Shown here piece after piece: positions 22,365 through 35,870 of a stretch of DNA of 64,000 nt; the stretch's first letter is position 1; each line of letters opens with the position of its first letter. The notes under the pieces are model-generated. The model saw only the letters and a list, made by a program, of their open reading frames with translations. It did not search any database and was not told where the DNA came from. The position numbers and the translations under genes were made by a program. Location of the stretch: the NCBI RefSeq assembly GCF_004664715.2, contig NC_051084.1, positions 56,353,334-56,417,333 on the forward strand, given 5' to 3'. This stretch comes from Peromyscus leucopus. Its lineage: Eukaryota; Chordata; Mammalia; Rodentia; Cricetidae.

Positions 22365-22568
22365 AAACACTACATGTACTTGCCGGGCGGTGGTGGCGCA
22401 CGCCTTTAGTCCCAGCACTCGGGAGGCAGAGGCAGGCGGATCTCTGTGAGTTTGAGGCCAGCCTGGTCTACCAAGTGAGTTCCAGGAAAGGCGCAAAACT
22501 GCACAGAGAAACCCTGTCTCGAAAAACCAAAAAAAAAAAAAAAAAAAAAAAAAAACACTACATGTACT
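22365..22568 (+). mobile_element. Young B1 SINE with 16-bp target-site duplication
   Basis: A nearly consensus B1 (about 22382-22525), including intact A- and B-box regions, ends CCCTGTCTCGAAAAACC plus an A-run. The flanks AAACACTACATGTACT at 22365-22380 and 22553-22568 are identical. Perfect duplications and the nearly intact Pol III promoter indicate a recent insertion. The minus-strand frame 22347-22604 with the WFFETGFLC stretch is the usual antisense-SINE artefact. Confidence 0.97.
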
Positions 22569-22829
22569 CATTCTTAAGATTCTTCTTGGCCATACAGTCA
22601 ACACTTTCAGTTTGACCCTTCATTTTCCATAGGATTTGTCTTTACTATTTCTTCTTTCCCACAATCTCACATTGCCTCTTTCTGATTTCAAGGACAAAAG
22701 TTGAAACGCTAATCATTTGTTTTCTGTTGTCAGTTATTTTCACAAGAGCTTTAGTCTATTTTAATATATACAACCAACTTTTACATAGAAATCTGTAGAG
22801 TTGCTACACACAGACACACAGACACACAC

Positions 22830-22884
22830 ACCACCACCACCACCATCACCACCACCACCACCACCACCACCACCACCACCACCG
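22830..22884. repeat. (CCA)n trinucleotide repeat
   Basis: About 18 CAC/CCA triplets with one CAT interruption, preceded by a short CA stretch from 22807. Confidence 0.95.
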
Positions 22885-24635
22885 GATTTCTACAGTAATT
22901 CATGGTTTGCATACAGGTAATATGCTGAATGGTAATATTCTTACTTCTTCACCAATACCTTCAAAAGTATTTGTGTGAATAAATTTCTTAATAGAAAAAT
23001 GTAATAGCTAAATTATCATTTATCATAATTTTCCCTTTGAAGTTGAATTTCTCATTTCAGAAATTTACAAAAAAAGATGATTATTTCCTAATTATACAAA
23101 AAAGGTGAGTTTTTTAGAAGAAAATGAAAGTGATAAGAACATGCCAATAAGGTTTATAAATGTATCATTGTCTAATAGTAGGATGCATCATTCAGTAAGG
23201 AATAAGAATATGTATTAATACATATTTAATGAATCCTCACTCTTTCCCAAGAACCAGGATAAAGGAATTGAGAACTATCTTGCTTCCTTTATAGATTAAA
23301 AGGGAAATGAAATACACGGAGAGAAAGAAACGGTGAGAGCAGCCTTATCAACAGTTTCAACAGCACTGAAGTCTGCCTATCCACAGCTCTGTGTGTGAGG
23401 TACGAAAATTCCAGACAGCCAGGAAGGAGGAAGCTCAGTGATGAGGAGGCTTGGCAGGAATTGAGCTTTAAGTATATCTGGATTGCTTTGTGGCCATAGT
23501 CCTAGGCATATACATATTTTTTCATAAATTCCAAGTACTCTAGATGAGCTGTACCAGTAGAAAAGTGTAACTCAATAGAGTTGTTAGTAATCAACGAATT
23601 ACTGTGTATAAGAAAACATATTAACATTAGTAAAATAAATTTGCAAGCACGGGATAACAATTTACAAAGCTTAGAAATTTGTAAGAGTCATTGGAGAAAA
23701 AAAGCCAAGTAGGGATTAGAAGACACAATTCTCCAATAAATTTAATGAAAATTAAACTTGAGGGACACAAGGAACAAAAATAAGAATGGCAGTAGCAAAT
23801 CAGCATTTAGATACAACAACTAAAGAGAACTATTACAACAGGTGGCCTCTGTGGTCCCAGGCATGACTACTGCTGTTCATAAATGGTGCTTCAAATACAT
23901 TTAAAATTTCCTTTGATGTTTGTACTACTTCTTTTGTTTAATAATCCCCATTTGTCTCTGAGTCATGGCTAGGCACTATTATGGAGAAAGATGTTTCTTC
24001 ATTGCCTAGTCCTCAGTAACCATGGGACCTTATTGGCTTGTGTTTTGAGGCAGAGGACTCTGTTATTTCTCTTAGTGTTTATCGAAATGGAAATTTTTTT
24101 TGTGTGTGCATGTGCATGTGCGTACATGCTTGGAGGGGGGATACATGTGCATGCACACCCATGTCCATACTCTCAGCTGTTCTTTGAGAATTTATATTTA
24201 ACCCATTTGCATTTTAATACTAACAGAAGCAGCTACATTGTTTTACAGATCGAGAACACCACATTAAAAGACAGCATGGAATATCCTGGATTGAAAACTG
24301 TTTGAGAAGAATGTAATTTACTATGTTTCCTGAATGTAAGCAACATCATTTACTACAGTAGGAATCTCTTTCAAGAGGTACACATACAAAAAAATTCCAT
24401 ATACCAAAGTCTTAGTAGGTTTTTTTTTCATTTCTTAAATGGTATAAGCTTAATTTAAGGTTGTTATTAACTTACTATTTTAAAGCATGAGGACACTAGT
24501 TCTCAATAAGTGGAGTTTATAAGTCTCAAAGTGGCAGGATTCACATTCAGATTTCCCCAATTTGAAGCTTAAATATTTCTTCAAAATCAATTAATACAAA
24601 ACTAAACATATTGCATTTGCTTTGAACTAAAATAT
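22885..24635. other. Intergenic DNA, no recognisable gene
   Basis: A single 104-codon frame at 23991-24305 without known motifs. A GT/GCAT-rich stretch at 24095-24170 could be the head of a decayed minus-strand B4-type SINE. Nothing else is supported. Confidence 0.45.
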
Positions 24636-24639
24636 AATT

Positions 24640-24796
24640 GAATCATTTGTTTGTTCTTCTCTCTCCTCCCTCCATCCCGCCCCTGACTCTCCATTCCCTT
24701 TCAAATTCACAGTCTCTCATTCTTTAATTATTGTTACATATATATGCATATGTATGTGCTAATAAATACATAAATGAAACCTGCTGAGTCCATTTA

Positions 24797-24840
<44 letters not shown>

Positions 24841-24842
24841 CT
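24640..24842 (-). mobile_element. L1 3' UTR end fragment, antisense
   Basis: The plus strand reads 'ctctctcctccctccatcccgcccc', 'caaattcacagtctctcattctttaattattgttacatatatatgcatatg' and 'cctgctgagtccat'. This is the start of the reverse-complemented Lx-type 3' UTR also seen at 44.7 and 51.1 kb. A (TA)n run expands it at 24799-24838. Confidence 0.75.
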
Positions 24843-24879
24843 GTCCACTTGAGAGCGGATGATTTTAAAAGTAGTACTC

Positions 24880-25115
24880 AGAAGGAACTCCTGTTGATTT
24901 GCCTTGTCTAAGTTCAATGTGATGGTGTTTGCTTTACCTTATTATTTTTTATATTATTATATTTTGTTGCTATCTCCTAGGAGCCTGTTCTTTTCTAAGG
25001 AGAGACACAAAGGGAGTACACCTGGGTGGGAAGGGATGTGGGGAAGAATAGAGGGAGGGGGAACTTTAATCAGGATATATCATAATAATTTATTTAACAT
25101 GTAAAATAAACAAAC
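24880..25115 (+). mobile_element. L1 3' end fragment, sense
   Basis: It matches the last 230 bp of the long L1 at 12.65-12.89 kb: 'caatgtgatggtgtttgctttaccttatt', 'gagcctgttcttttctaaggag', 'gggaagggatgtgggg' and an 'aaaataaacaaacaaat' tail. It lies immediately after an antisense L1 tail. The frame 24904-25104 is its translation. Confidence 0.75.
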
Positions 25116-25439
25116 AAATATATAAATAACCCATCTAGGGTAAATTAATTTGGCAGCTAAAGAAACCATAAAACACATAGTCCTGAGGAAATGTGTGTTT
25201 AGCCAGGCACACACAGGTGGTCATCCTCATTTCTTCCTGATATTAGGCACTCCTCCTGTGAGACCTAAATAGCCCACCTTCCCCACCTCCACAGCTGCCC
25301 TCTTGACAACCACCCTTCCCCCCACCTCTCCCTGGTACCCAAGGGCATTCACATCCCTATGGTGTGTTCTAAGAGGTGCTTGTCCAGATACCTGGACAAG
25401 GGGGTTGGTAGTTCCTTCCCTGTCCTCAGTTGGTCACTG

Positions 25440-25650
25440 AAATGGCACTTCAGGTAAAGTCCATTGCCACTAAGCCCAGTGACCTGAGTTCCATGGGACC
25501 CACATGATGGAAGGAGAGAACCAACTCCTGCTACTGGCTCTTAGACGTCCACATGCATGCATGTCACCCCCTCTGACCTCCACATGCTTGCATGCCCATC
25601 CAACACATACACAATTTTTTAAATGTATTTAAATGTATCCTTCTAAAACA
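25440..25650 (+). mobile_element. B2/B3-type SINE
   Basis: Diagnostic blocks occur in order: 'gtaaagtccattgccactaagcccagtgacctgagttcc' (tRNA-derived B-box part), 'gggacccacatgatggaaggagagaaccaactcc', 'gacctccacatgc' and a C/A-rich 3' end. It is moderately diverged. Confidence 0.85.
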
Positions 25651-25929
25651 GAACATAAGCCAGAGTTTACCTCCATGGTAGAGTGAAATATACTAGTCCA
25701 AACCTCTGGATTGAATTCACAATACACATAAACATAAATAAAAACAATTTTTCCCATGGGCCTTCTAGGCACCATGGTGGTAAGTCATGAAATCCCACAG
25801 GTTTTATGAACAATATCACTACGTTGTCGTGGGTGGTAAGAGAGAATTTAAAATTTTGTTTTCAGGAATTCTTTCTTTTCATTAACTGACATGCAACTCA
25901 ACAATGAATTTTTTATTATATGTGTGTGA

Positions 25930-26117
25930 TTTTTTTAATTGAGTGTATGAGAGCAATAGGTGCGCATGTCACTGAAGCTGCCCATGAAGTTCAGAAGAGG
26001 ATGTCAGACTCCAGCAGTAGAGTTCCAGGATCTTGGGAGCCACAAAACATGGATGTCGGATAACAAACTGGGTCCTCAGTACATGCCCCTTAATCCTGAG
26101 CCATCTCTCCAGCCCCC
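25930..26117 (-). mobile_element. B2/B3-type SINE, minus strand
   Basis: The plus strand ends in 'cctgagccatctctccagccccc', the reverse complement of the B2 head. Before it come 'gggtcctcagtacatg' and 'gttcagaagaggatgtcagac', and a T-rich tail starts near 25930. The frame 25969-26244(-) runs through this SINE. Confidence 0.9.
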
Positions 26118-26264
26118 AAGATTTTAATTTTCTTAGTATTGTGACACAGTGCATAGTAAAGGAGACATATGGAATTGTATTAAACTCACTGTATTTATTT
26201 AAATAAAAGTATAAATGACACAAAAGGAGAGCATTACAACACATTAATTGCCAAGAGTAACTCA

Positions 26265-26365
26265 GAGCTCACATCAGGAATCTCAATACTCAGAAAGCAC
26301 AAGAAGGCTAGCCAGAATCTGCAGACCTGGCTGGACTACATATAGAAACACTCTCAAATTAGTTG
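26265..26365 (+). mobile_element. Possible old B1-like SINE
   Basis: Residual order 'aactcagagctcacatcaggaatctcaatactcag...ctggctggactacatatagaaacactctc' fits a very decayed B1/PB1. No tail or duplication is visible. The frame 26248-26484 crosses it. Confidence 0.4.
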
Positions 26366-26399
26366 TACATTGTTTTACATATTTTCAAGTACTTGATGC

Positions 26400-28461
<2,062 letters not shown>

Positions 28462-28487
28462 AATACATGAAATGTAATTAAAAAACT

Positions 28488-28690
28488 TTTGAGCTGATAA
28501 GATGACTAAGTGCTTAAAGGAGTTTGCTGCCAAGCCTGGCAACCCGAGTCACCCCACCTGGATGTATAGGTGACTGCAGAACATCTACTCCTAAGGTTAC
28601 CCTCTGTCTTCCATACATTTTGCCATGGCACACAGGAATCCCCCCCCCACAAAAGTACATTAAAATGCAATTAAAATTAAAAAACCTATC
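28488..28690 (+). mobile_element. B2/B3-type SINE
   Basis: The head 'gagctgataagatgactaagtgcttaaaggagtttgctgccaagcctggcaacc' matches the tRNA-derived part of B2/B3. The 3' part has 'gttaccctctgtcttcc' and a C-run near 28640, and ends in 'aattaaaattaaaaa'. Confidence 0.8.
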
Positions 28691-30985
28691 TGAAGTCTTC
28701 CATCTGTTATCTTGCTGCCTGAAGAAGGTGGATACATACTTTCCTGAGTATGTGCTTTTTTGCCTTTCCAGTTAATCCAAACTTCATTATATTAAACCAA
28801 ATGCATTACACATGGAATTAAATAAGCACACTTTGGCTAATAACGAAGTAATTATAAAAGTGAATTTATTAGTTCAAAACTTTTTTAAGGGATTAGACAC
28901 ATTCTTGCTATAAGAATCACAAACCCGTGACAGATACCTTATGGATGTCAAAGACTTACTGATGACAAAGAATAAGTCATTCCAGCCTACCACTGAGGAA
29001 TAAACAAGCAAGAACACCAGGAATAGCTAGATTGTCACCTTACTAGGACTCTCAATTTCCTTTTACATTATGTTAGCAAAAATACATGGTGAGGATTTCC
29101 TCCTTTCAAATATGGCAAAATACTTGGGATTTGTAAACACCATGATGTTATGGTCTAAATAGTGTCTCTGATTCTTGTATCTTCTTTTGACTTTTAACTC
29201 TTGCTACCAGCATTTGAATATCAATTTAAAATAAATAGAAACTTTTTATGAGAAGAATAATCCATGCTGTGAGAGGCATACCTTAGACAAAACAGAAGTA
29301 AAACGTACCCTTAACACTCTGCACATTCTTTCATTAATATTGATGTTATCAGGACTGCCCTCATGCTCGAAAAGAGCTAAATAGACAAAGAAAATTAGAG
29401 TTGAAGTGTCTATATAAACAGAAATGAATATGTGATAATTTAAATAATATAAATCACTTCATCATATATTAATATGTACCAATGATAACATCTTGGATAA
29501 TACATCAGTACTCATCATTTTCATAATCTATCACTCCATCAGTCACTATCTACTTCTGTTTCTTTTCTCTTTACTTAATTTTTAAAAGAAGATACTGGAT
29601 CACTAGTGTGTTTTTTGTAGACATAAAGTAACATGAGATCATGCATGCTACAGCTCCTGAGCTAGGGAGATAAGCTGTTTGACTATGAGAAGGAGTGATG
29701 TTATTGCCAAAAGTGACCTAACAGAAATGAGAGGTACAGGACTGAAAGCTTTTATCATCTGAATAACAAGCCAAATACTTAAGACAATTTTTATACAATG
29801 CTTTTGGGTTGGTTTAAGGATATACTGTTAGAAAAATAGCCTCCCTCGTTCTTGACTTTCTGGTTTCATTTTTTTTCCGTTGGTCATCAAAATTCCAGTT
29901 GTCGTCAAGAAGCCTTGACACAATCTCTGAGGGAAAGCGACTTTGATAATGAAGGTCAAGAATATCTGAAGACCGAAAAACATCTTAAGGAAAAGTGCTG
30001 GAGAAACTGCTCTTTGTTTACCTGTGTGGTGTGTCTTGTACCCATCATGGTCTCCCTGGGCTGCCAGTTCATCAGTGATTCTGTATCAGACCCCTGGTCT
30101 TTCTCTCCTAAGGGTAATTGCACGATTCTGTTATGTTTCAAAAAGAAATAGATGTGTGGAAAGCAGAGTCACAGTCTGCCCCCAGCATACCAAAATTACA
30201 CTTGTATTTCAGCAGTCTTTGTGTTCTCTGAAGTACTGTCTGCTGCCCTGTGAGCCTCTCAAAATAATCAAGCATGGAGATACCTTGAGTGATGTTTGCC
30301 TGAAACTACATTTAATGGGCACCTATACTTTCAGATGCCTAAAGTGCACATAAAATATGTAATTTCTGTGAAAACTTTCTTAGCACATCTTTTGTTCTTT
30401 TCTTTCTATATTAGTTGATAGAAAAAAAGAGTAATTTGGGATGAAAATATAAAATGGAAGAGCAAAAAATAAATAGTAAAGATGTAGATAAAATATGCAG
30501 AAGGGAAGGTTCATCTAAATATATAGTTGGGATTGTTCCAAGCTTGGCATTTTAAGTAGGAAGTCTTTTGGATAACCTGGTACGAAGAGCAACTATTCTG
30601 AGAGAGTCTCTTTAAAAAGTCAAACTAACCTAAATTCCAATAAGCTCTGATTGAGTAGAAATAAGAGTAAGCAAGCTGACCTTTAAAGAAAATTGTTTTA
30701 TATCCAGTATTGGTTTCTTGGGGTAAATATTTCATTTTTAAACTTTAAGCTAAAAGAATAACTTCAATTCAAAAACTAACATCTGTTTGTTTCTGGACCT
30801 AATGGAGCTATAAAATTATTAAGTTTTTCTCATAGAAAATTTGAATACAACAACCATCTTAAAACACTAATCCATGGCACAAGTCTTTCATGTATACCTA
30901 AAAGTATTATGCAGTGGATATAAAATCTCATGTATTCAATAATTGGGATATGTTCTATTTAAATAAATTTGTTTGTTTGTTTGTT
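28691..30985. other. Intergenic DNA with one unexplained open frame
   Basis: Mostly AT-rich and free of repeats I can name. The only point of interest is the frame at 29852-30151, listed separately. Confidence 0.45.
29852..30151 (+). other. Unrecognised 99-codon open frame
   Basis: The frame begins ATGACTTTCTGG. It encodes an acidic/basic segment (residues about 24-50, rich in Glu, Lys and Asp, e.g. SLRESDFDNEGQEYLKTEKH) followed by a hydrophobic, Cys-rich stretch (residues about 54-73, CSLFTCVVCLVPIMVSLGCQ) that could span a membrane. It is not in a repeat I recognise. There is no convincing promoter, splice-site pair or partner exon in view, and a second frame overlaps it (30024-30353). 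I do not recognise a family. Chance is the most likely explanation; a lineage-specific exon or pseudogene fragment is possible. Confidence 0.2.
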
Positions 30986-30989
30986 TAGT

Positions 30990-31013
30990 GTGTATCCATG
31001 CTTGTGTGCTTGT

Positions 31014-31069
<56 letters not shown>

Positions 31070-31412
31070 GTGTCTGTGTGGGTATTTTTGTGTGTATGAT
31101 GGGTATATAACTCTATATGTAGGAGCATGCCTCTTTATGTGCAGAGGGTAGAGAAGGAGATTGAATGATCTCTATAAATTCCTACCTTATTTCTTTGATA
31201 CAATATCTTTCACTGAACTTGGAGCTATGTTCAGAGGTATTGGCTAACCCATTGGACAACAAGCCCCCGTGATCATCTGTCTTGGCCCTCCCCTTCTTCA
31301 AGCACTTGGATTACAAGCACATTGAGGCCACTCCAAGATTTTGGATCCAAACTTATGCCCACATGTTTGTAACAAACTCTCTTGCATCTTGCAAGCCATT
31401 GGCTTGTGTTTT
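30990..31412 (-). mobile_element. B4-type SINE, minus strand, with (GT)n
   Basis: The plus strand shows the reverse-complemented B4 pattern: a GT microsatellite (31014-31061), 'gatacaatatctttcactgaacttggagctatg', 'aacaagcccccgtgatcatctgtct', 'cacttggattacaagcaca' and 'catcttgcaagccattggcttg'. It is substantially diverged. The frames 30969-31151 and 31282-31482 lie in it. Confidence 0.7.
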
Positions 31413-31413
31413 A

Positions 31414-32878
31414 AAAGGGTTTTCAAAAGTTAACCCCTCAGACATTGAGAATTATTTTTACAGTCAACATTTTAAACTGTGACACTTACATATCACATAC
31501 ATAACTTGAATTAATCATGACATACATTCAGACATTTACAATTTTATGTGATTTAGTCTATCAATATTTATTTAGTCTTTCTTCCTTTGCATTTCATTTA
31601 TAGAAGCACTTACCATTTTTGCCATAACTTGATTTGCTTCTTCTTTAGGCAGTTATGTGCTCAAGATATGTATGTTCATCTTACCACACAGAGCTCATTA
31701 TTTCTCTCATGATGCTCATTATCTCATTGCTGCTTAGAGATGATCTTAACTGTTGATTTTGTGACTTTAGAATAACATTTGTTGTTATATCCACCTTCAA
31801 TATTGTCTCGTTTCTTACCTCTTTGGTGATCTGTGTCACAATCTCAGTTCATTTCATTGCTGTGCTTTTTAATATCTTACTCAACTTTGAAGATGTTGTG
31901 ATTTCCTGTCATTACTAATGCAACTTTAAAAACGGACTGTGTTTACAGGTAGAGACTTCCTCGGGAGCATCTTACTGTTCTGAGCATCTTTCATCCAGCT
32001 ACTGTGCATACCATGATGATTTCTGCAAATTGTTGGGACTCACATTAGTAAAGATATGTAATTAGATGACATAACTTCCAACATGTAGGCCTAGAAATTA
32101 TTTTTAACTCCCTCTTTGCCTAGAAAACACTTTGGATTTTTTAGGCAATCCAAATTATCAGGGGTCAAATTACATTTCTTAGTTATGAGGTGATGCCTGA
32201 GAAAAATGTTGTTAATCCATTCAATAAGACACTTTACTAGGGTTCATGATTGCGAACTCTTGTGTATATGAAAGTAAAAAGAATCTATATTTCAACTTCA
32301 CATTTCTTACAATTCATTTATTGCTTTTCAGAACTATCTGGAAACTATCTTCGTGTAGGGGCCAGATTTATTGATATAATAATTAGTAATCAATGCAAAA
32401 CTCACTTCAAAAAGCAGCATCAGTTCTGTTTTTTTTTTTTTTTTTTTTTTATAGCGTTGATGTGGGTTTGCAATCAACAGATGTGCCATGTATTGATTTC
32501 ATCTTGTAGAGTAAGAAGGACTTGAATCTGGTCCAAAGTGGTTGGTTACTCCCTTGATGTTCATGCCACTATTGTCCATTGGAAGTGTCTTTTAAATATC
32601 AACTTACTTACAATTTCTAAATGTTCCTCCAGAATTGAAGGTATTTACCTTTAGCTGATGGTGTGACTGTGCTAGCAAAAGAATTTAAGATAATTTAAAC
32701 TAATACCTTTGAACAATGAAAAATAGGAAGGCATCCCTTAGTCATTATTTGATGGTTTGGTGATAATATATTTTTTTTCTTCAAGATTGGTAGTGTTGGG
32801 AGACAAAAGAATCTGCGGATGGGAAAAGGATGACCTGGTAGAGGAATTTAGAAATTTAAAATTTAGAAATGGAGATGA
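31414..32878. other. Intergenic DNA, no recognisable gene
   Basis: AT-rich. A 21-base T-run lies at about 32430-32451, possibly the tail of a decayed minus-strand insertion. No frame with known motifs. Confidence 0.5.
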
Positions 32879-32879
32879 T

Positions 32880-33097
32880 TTCTTTTTTTTTAAATTATAT
32901 TTGTTTGTGTGTATAAGTGTGTGTGAGAGAGGGGGGAGGGAGGGAGAAAGGGAGGGAGGGAGGAAGAGAAGGAGGGAGAGAGAGAAACTTTGGGAGTTGG
33001 TTTTAATTTTTTATCATATGGGTTCTATGGATAAAACTCACCTGCTCAGGTTTGGTGTAGGCATCTTTATCCATGGAGCCATATCACTAGCCCTTAA
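32880..33097 (-). mobile_element. B2/B3-type SINE, minus strand, with (GGGA)n
   Basis: A T-rich start (32880-32895), a GT/GA/GGGA-rich low-complexity section (32900-32985), then 'ttgggagttggttttaattttttatcatatgggttctatgg' and an end 'ggcatctttatccatggagccatatcactagccc', the reverse complement of the SINE head. The frame 32757-33116 is a shadow. Confidence 0.75.
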
Positions 33098-33485
33098 GAA
33101 TGGAAAAGACTTCTAGAGCTCATCTGTCTTGTAGCAAATCCTTCTTTTAGAATATTTTTTCCATGGGTCTATATAATCATTATATAAAGATCTACCTTGA
33201 GAATATTCCACTCATCATCTCTGCATGGCATTTTAGTTTGGTCAATAAGAACCTTAAGTGATGTTCTTATTCAGTATCACTAGTGTTTCTATTTCTGTTC
33301 TCCACACTCTCATTATTATGGTTAACAGTTTTAGCTGATATTCTTCTTGCTCATTTTTATCAACATTTTGATTGGCTCAATTATAAACTGTGGCATGTAT
33401 TGCACTCATACACGAATGTAAGTAAAATAATGAATAAATCTAAATTTTTCCTGTATCAAAGTTTCAGGTTTTTTGTTTGTTTTAT

Positions 33486-33649
33486 CATCTTTATTTTAGT
33501 AATTAACTCAACATACAGAGCAAAAGGTTATAGGTACTTTGTTTTTAAATGCCTGCTGACCTACTCCCATCTTTATTTTAGTAATTAACTCAACATACAG
33601 AGCAAAAGGTTATGGGTACTTTGTTTTTAAATACCCGCTGACCTACTCC
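33486..33649. repeat. 82-bp tandem duplication
   Basis: Two consecutive copies (33486-33567 and 33568-33649) differ at only three positions. The unit starts CATCTTTATTTTAGTAATTA. It sits at the T-rich end of an antisense L1-like fragment. High identity indicates a recent duplication compared with the divergence of the host fragment. Confidence 0.95.
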
Positions 33650-34000
33650 CATCAGGCATGCCCACCCTTGACTCTCACTTTTTGGTCCTGGTTCTCCTCC
33701 CAGCTATTTTCTGCTTTTACCTTCATGTTGTATCTACTTCATTACCACCACATTCCACCAGAATATCTGTCCTTTCCATCTCATGGTTCCTTTTCTAGTT
33801 CCCAGATCTACAGCCTCCCAAACACATACATATGTACATATATACACACTAAAATCTAGGGCTCACATATTGTGATACATGATATTTGTCTGTGTCTATC
33901 TTATTTGATTAACATATGAGTCATTTCATTCATTTCCAACATAGGTTATGAATTCATTCTTTACAACTAAAATGAATTCCATTGCATTCATATGCTACAC
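33650..34000 (-). mobile_element. Old L1 3' UTR-like fragment, antisense
   Basis: Blocks such as 'ttctagttcccagatctacagcctcccaaac', 'gggctcacatattgtgatacatgatatttgtctgtg' and the closing 'gaattcattctttacaactaaaatgaattccattgcattcat' follow the antisense order of an old L1 ORF2-end/3' UTR. Divergence is high. Confidence 0.5.
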
Positions 34001-34004
34001 TTTT

Positions 34005-34206
34005 TGCCTGCCTGCTTGTCTGTCTGTCTGTCTGTCCATCTGGGGATGCCAAATTGATGACAGGTATACATAAAGCCAGATGCATTAAGTCAATTGAAGC
34101 AGGAGTTACAGGGAGTTATGAGCTTCTCAGCAGGGTGCTGGGTAACAAACTCAGGTCCTCTCCGATAGCAATACACACTCTCAATGGTAAGCCATCTCTC
34201 CAGTCT
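34005..34206 (-). mobile_element. B2/B3-type SINE, minus strand
   Basis: The end 'ctctcaatggtaagccatctctccagtctc' is the reverse-complemented B2 head. Upstream are 'cagggtgctgggtaacaaactcaggtcctctccgatagcaa' and a TCTG microsatellite (34016-34037). The frame 33982-34227 is a shadow. Confidence 0.85.
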
Positions 34207-34937
34207 CTCAGTATCTCTTTTATATAAATGTGAACTAATCATAATAAATGACAGTAAAATAAGTTTTATATACTACTGAAGATACAGTGATAATACTATG
34301 TAAGGACTGACATTATTTAGTGTTTATATGGATCTATTAATATATTCCTGATAGGGAAATGTCTTAAAGCATAGTGAAGATTAAAACTATAGAATAAAAT
34401 ATGGCAGCTACCTATAAGAAACAAATAGAAATTATTAATGACTAAAAGGCACTTATGAATCAAGCAGTGAGTCTAATCAAATCAAGATTTTGCAATTCTA
34501 TTACATATGGATATTTGAACTAACCAAATTATACAATTTGATGTTTTAAAGGGAAATCTAAATGCATAATTATGTCACTTCTTTTACATTGGAAAAAATT
34601 TCTAAACATGAAATATGATTATGTAAGGCATTAAAAAAACTTAAGGTCAACATTTGATGAGATAGCCTGCAGCATTATTCTCATTTTGTCTACTGCTTAT
34701 CACCCTTGATGTGAAGCAGAGCTCCTTAAATACTGCAAGTTTATGTAGTATTTTTATTCACTGAAACTCTGCCCAAGATCTTAAGAAGTATTTCACATCT
34801 CAGTTGTATATGCTGTATTTGGGTCTATAGAGAACTCTTCCAACTCAATAATTTGTAATTCTGACAGAGTGCCCAGTGTTAGAAATTAGTAATGCCAATG
34901 GCAATCACTCTTAAAGTTACAATGTCAGGAGGGCAGA

Positions 34938-34983
<46 letters not shown>

Positions 34984-35014
34984 ATGTAAGTGCTTTTATT
35001 AATGTATTTGGAAC

Positions 35015-35050
<36 letters not shown>
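34938..35050. repeat. Two (GT)n runs
   Basis: GT runs of about 44 bp and 34 bp are separated by 35 bp of unique sequence. The frames 34917-35150(-) and 34938-35147(+) are translations of the runs. Confidence 0.97.
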
Positions 35051-35051
<1 letters not shown>

Positions 35052-35332
35052 AGACAGAAACATGATTTTCCCATAGTTGAAGATCATATAATTGAAAGTG
35101 ATTTCTCTGAATGTTTGGAAAATAGTGTTGGACAAGGCACACTGTGACACACTGCATTCCCTTTGTCTTTAGCTTTGTTATATGTTTCACTAAGCATGAA
35201 ATAGAATCATTTTCACTTTTACATTTCCTTGTATAAATGTCATTGTTCTTTACTCATTCAACATGCCTTACCTTTCTGCCACTTCCTGCTTTTTCATTTC
35301 CTCCCCTCTAAATAGTCCTTCAACTTTCAAGT

Positions 35333-35362
35333 GTGCGTGTGTGCTTATGTGCATGTGTGTGC

Positions 35363-35403
<41 letters not shown>
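35333..35403. repeat. (GT)n microsatellite
   Basis: An imperfect GTGC/GCAT-containing section is followed by about 18 clean GT units. Confidence 0.95.
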
Positions 35404-35406
<3 letters not shown>

Positions 35407-35589
35407 GTGACAATAGTTCTTTCAGACAGATGAATTATGGCAAGAGTTCAAAGGTTAAAATGTCATAAAGTCAAAATTAGAGCAATCTACATCTAATTTA
35501 TGATTATAGAAAAAATAGACCGCTTCAAAATTAAATTTAGTGAAACCTAAGTGTTTTGAGGTCTACAGCAGTGGGCAGGAATAATACAG

Positions 35590-35870
35590 ATCTTCCTAAC
35601 TACTCATCTTCTTGGTCACATAAGCTCCAGCTGGCATCGTGTCTTGTACCTCTATTATATAATCTTGTGTTTGGCAATATGACTTTCTGTTTTTGGAAGC
35701 ACTAATACATGTCATTGTCTTACAGTTGCCTGGGGATTTGGTGCAGTAACATACTGTACATGTCTGAAGCTTAGGGACCGTAGGCTCTTCCACATAGCTT
35801 AGGCTACACCATCTTAGCTCGTTAAACTATGATCTATGATGTTCACGCAACAAAGAAATTACCCAGCCAC
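35590..35870 (+). mobile_element. Possible ancient DNA transposon relic
   Basis: Blocks 'gcagtaacatactgtacatgtctgaagcttagg', 'taggctacaccatcttagct' and 'gatctatgatgttcacgcaacaaagaaattacccagccac' resemble the 3' half of a mammalian Tc1/mariner-type (Tigger-like) non-autonomous element. The terminal inverted repeats are not recoverable by eye. The frame 35596-35793(-) is in it. Confidence 0.45.

Noticed and set aside
22347..22604. 85-codon minus-strand frame resembling a protein with a WFFETGFLC motif
   Set aside because: Well-known antisense translation of a B1 SINE.
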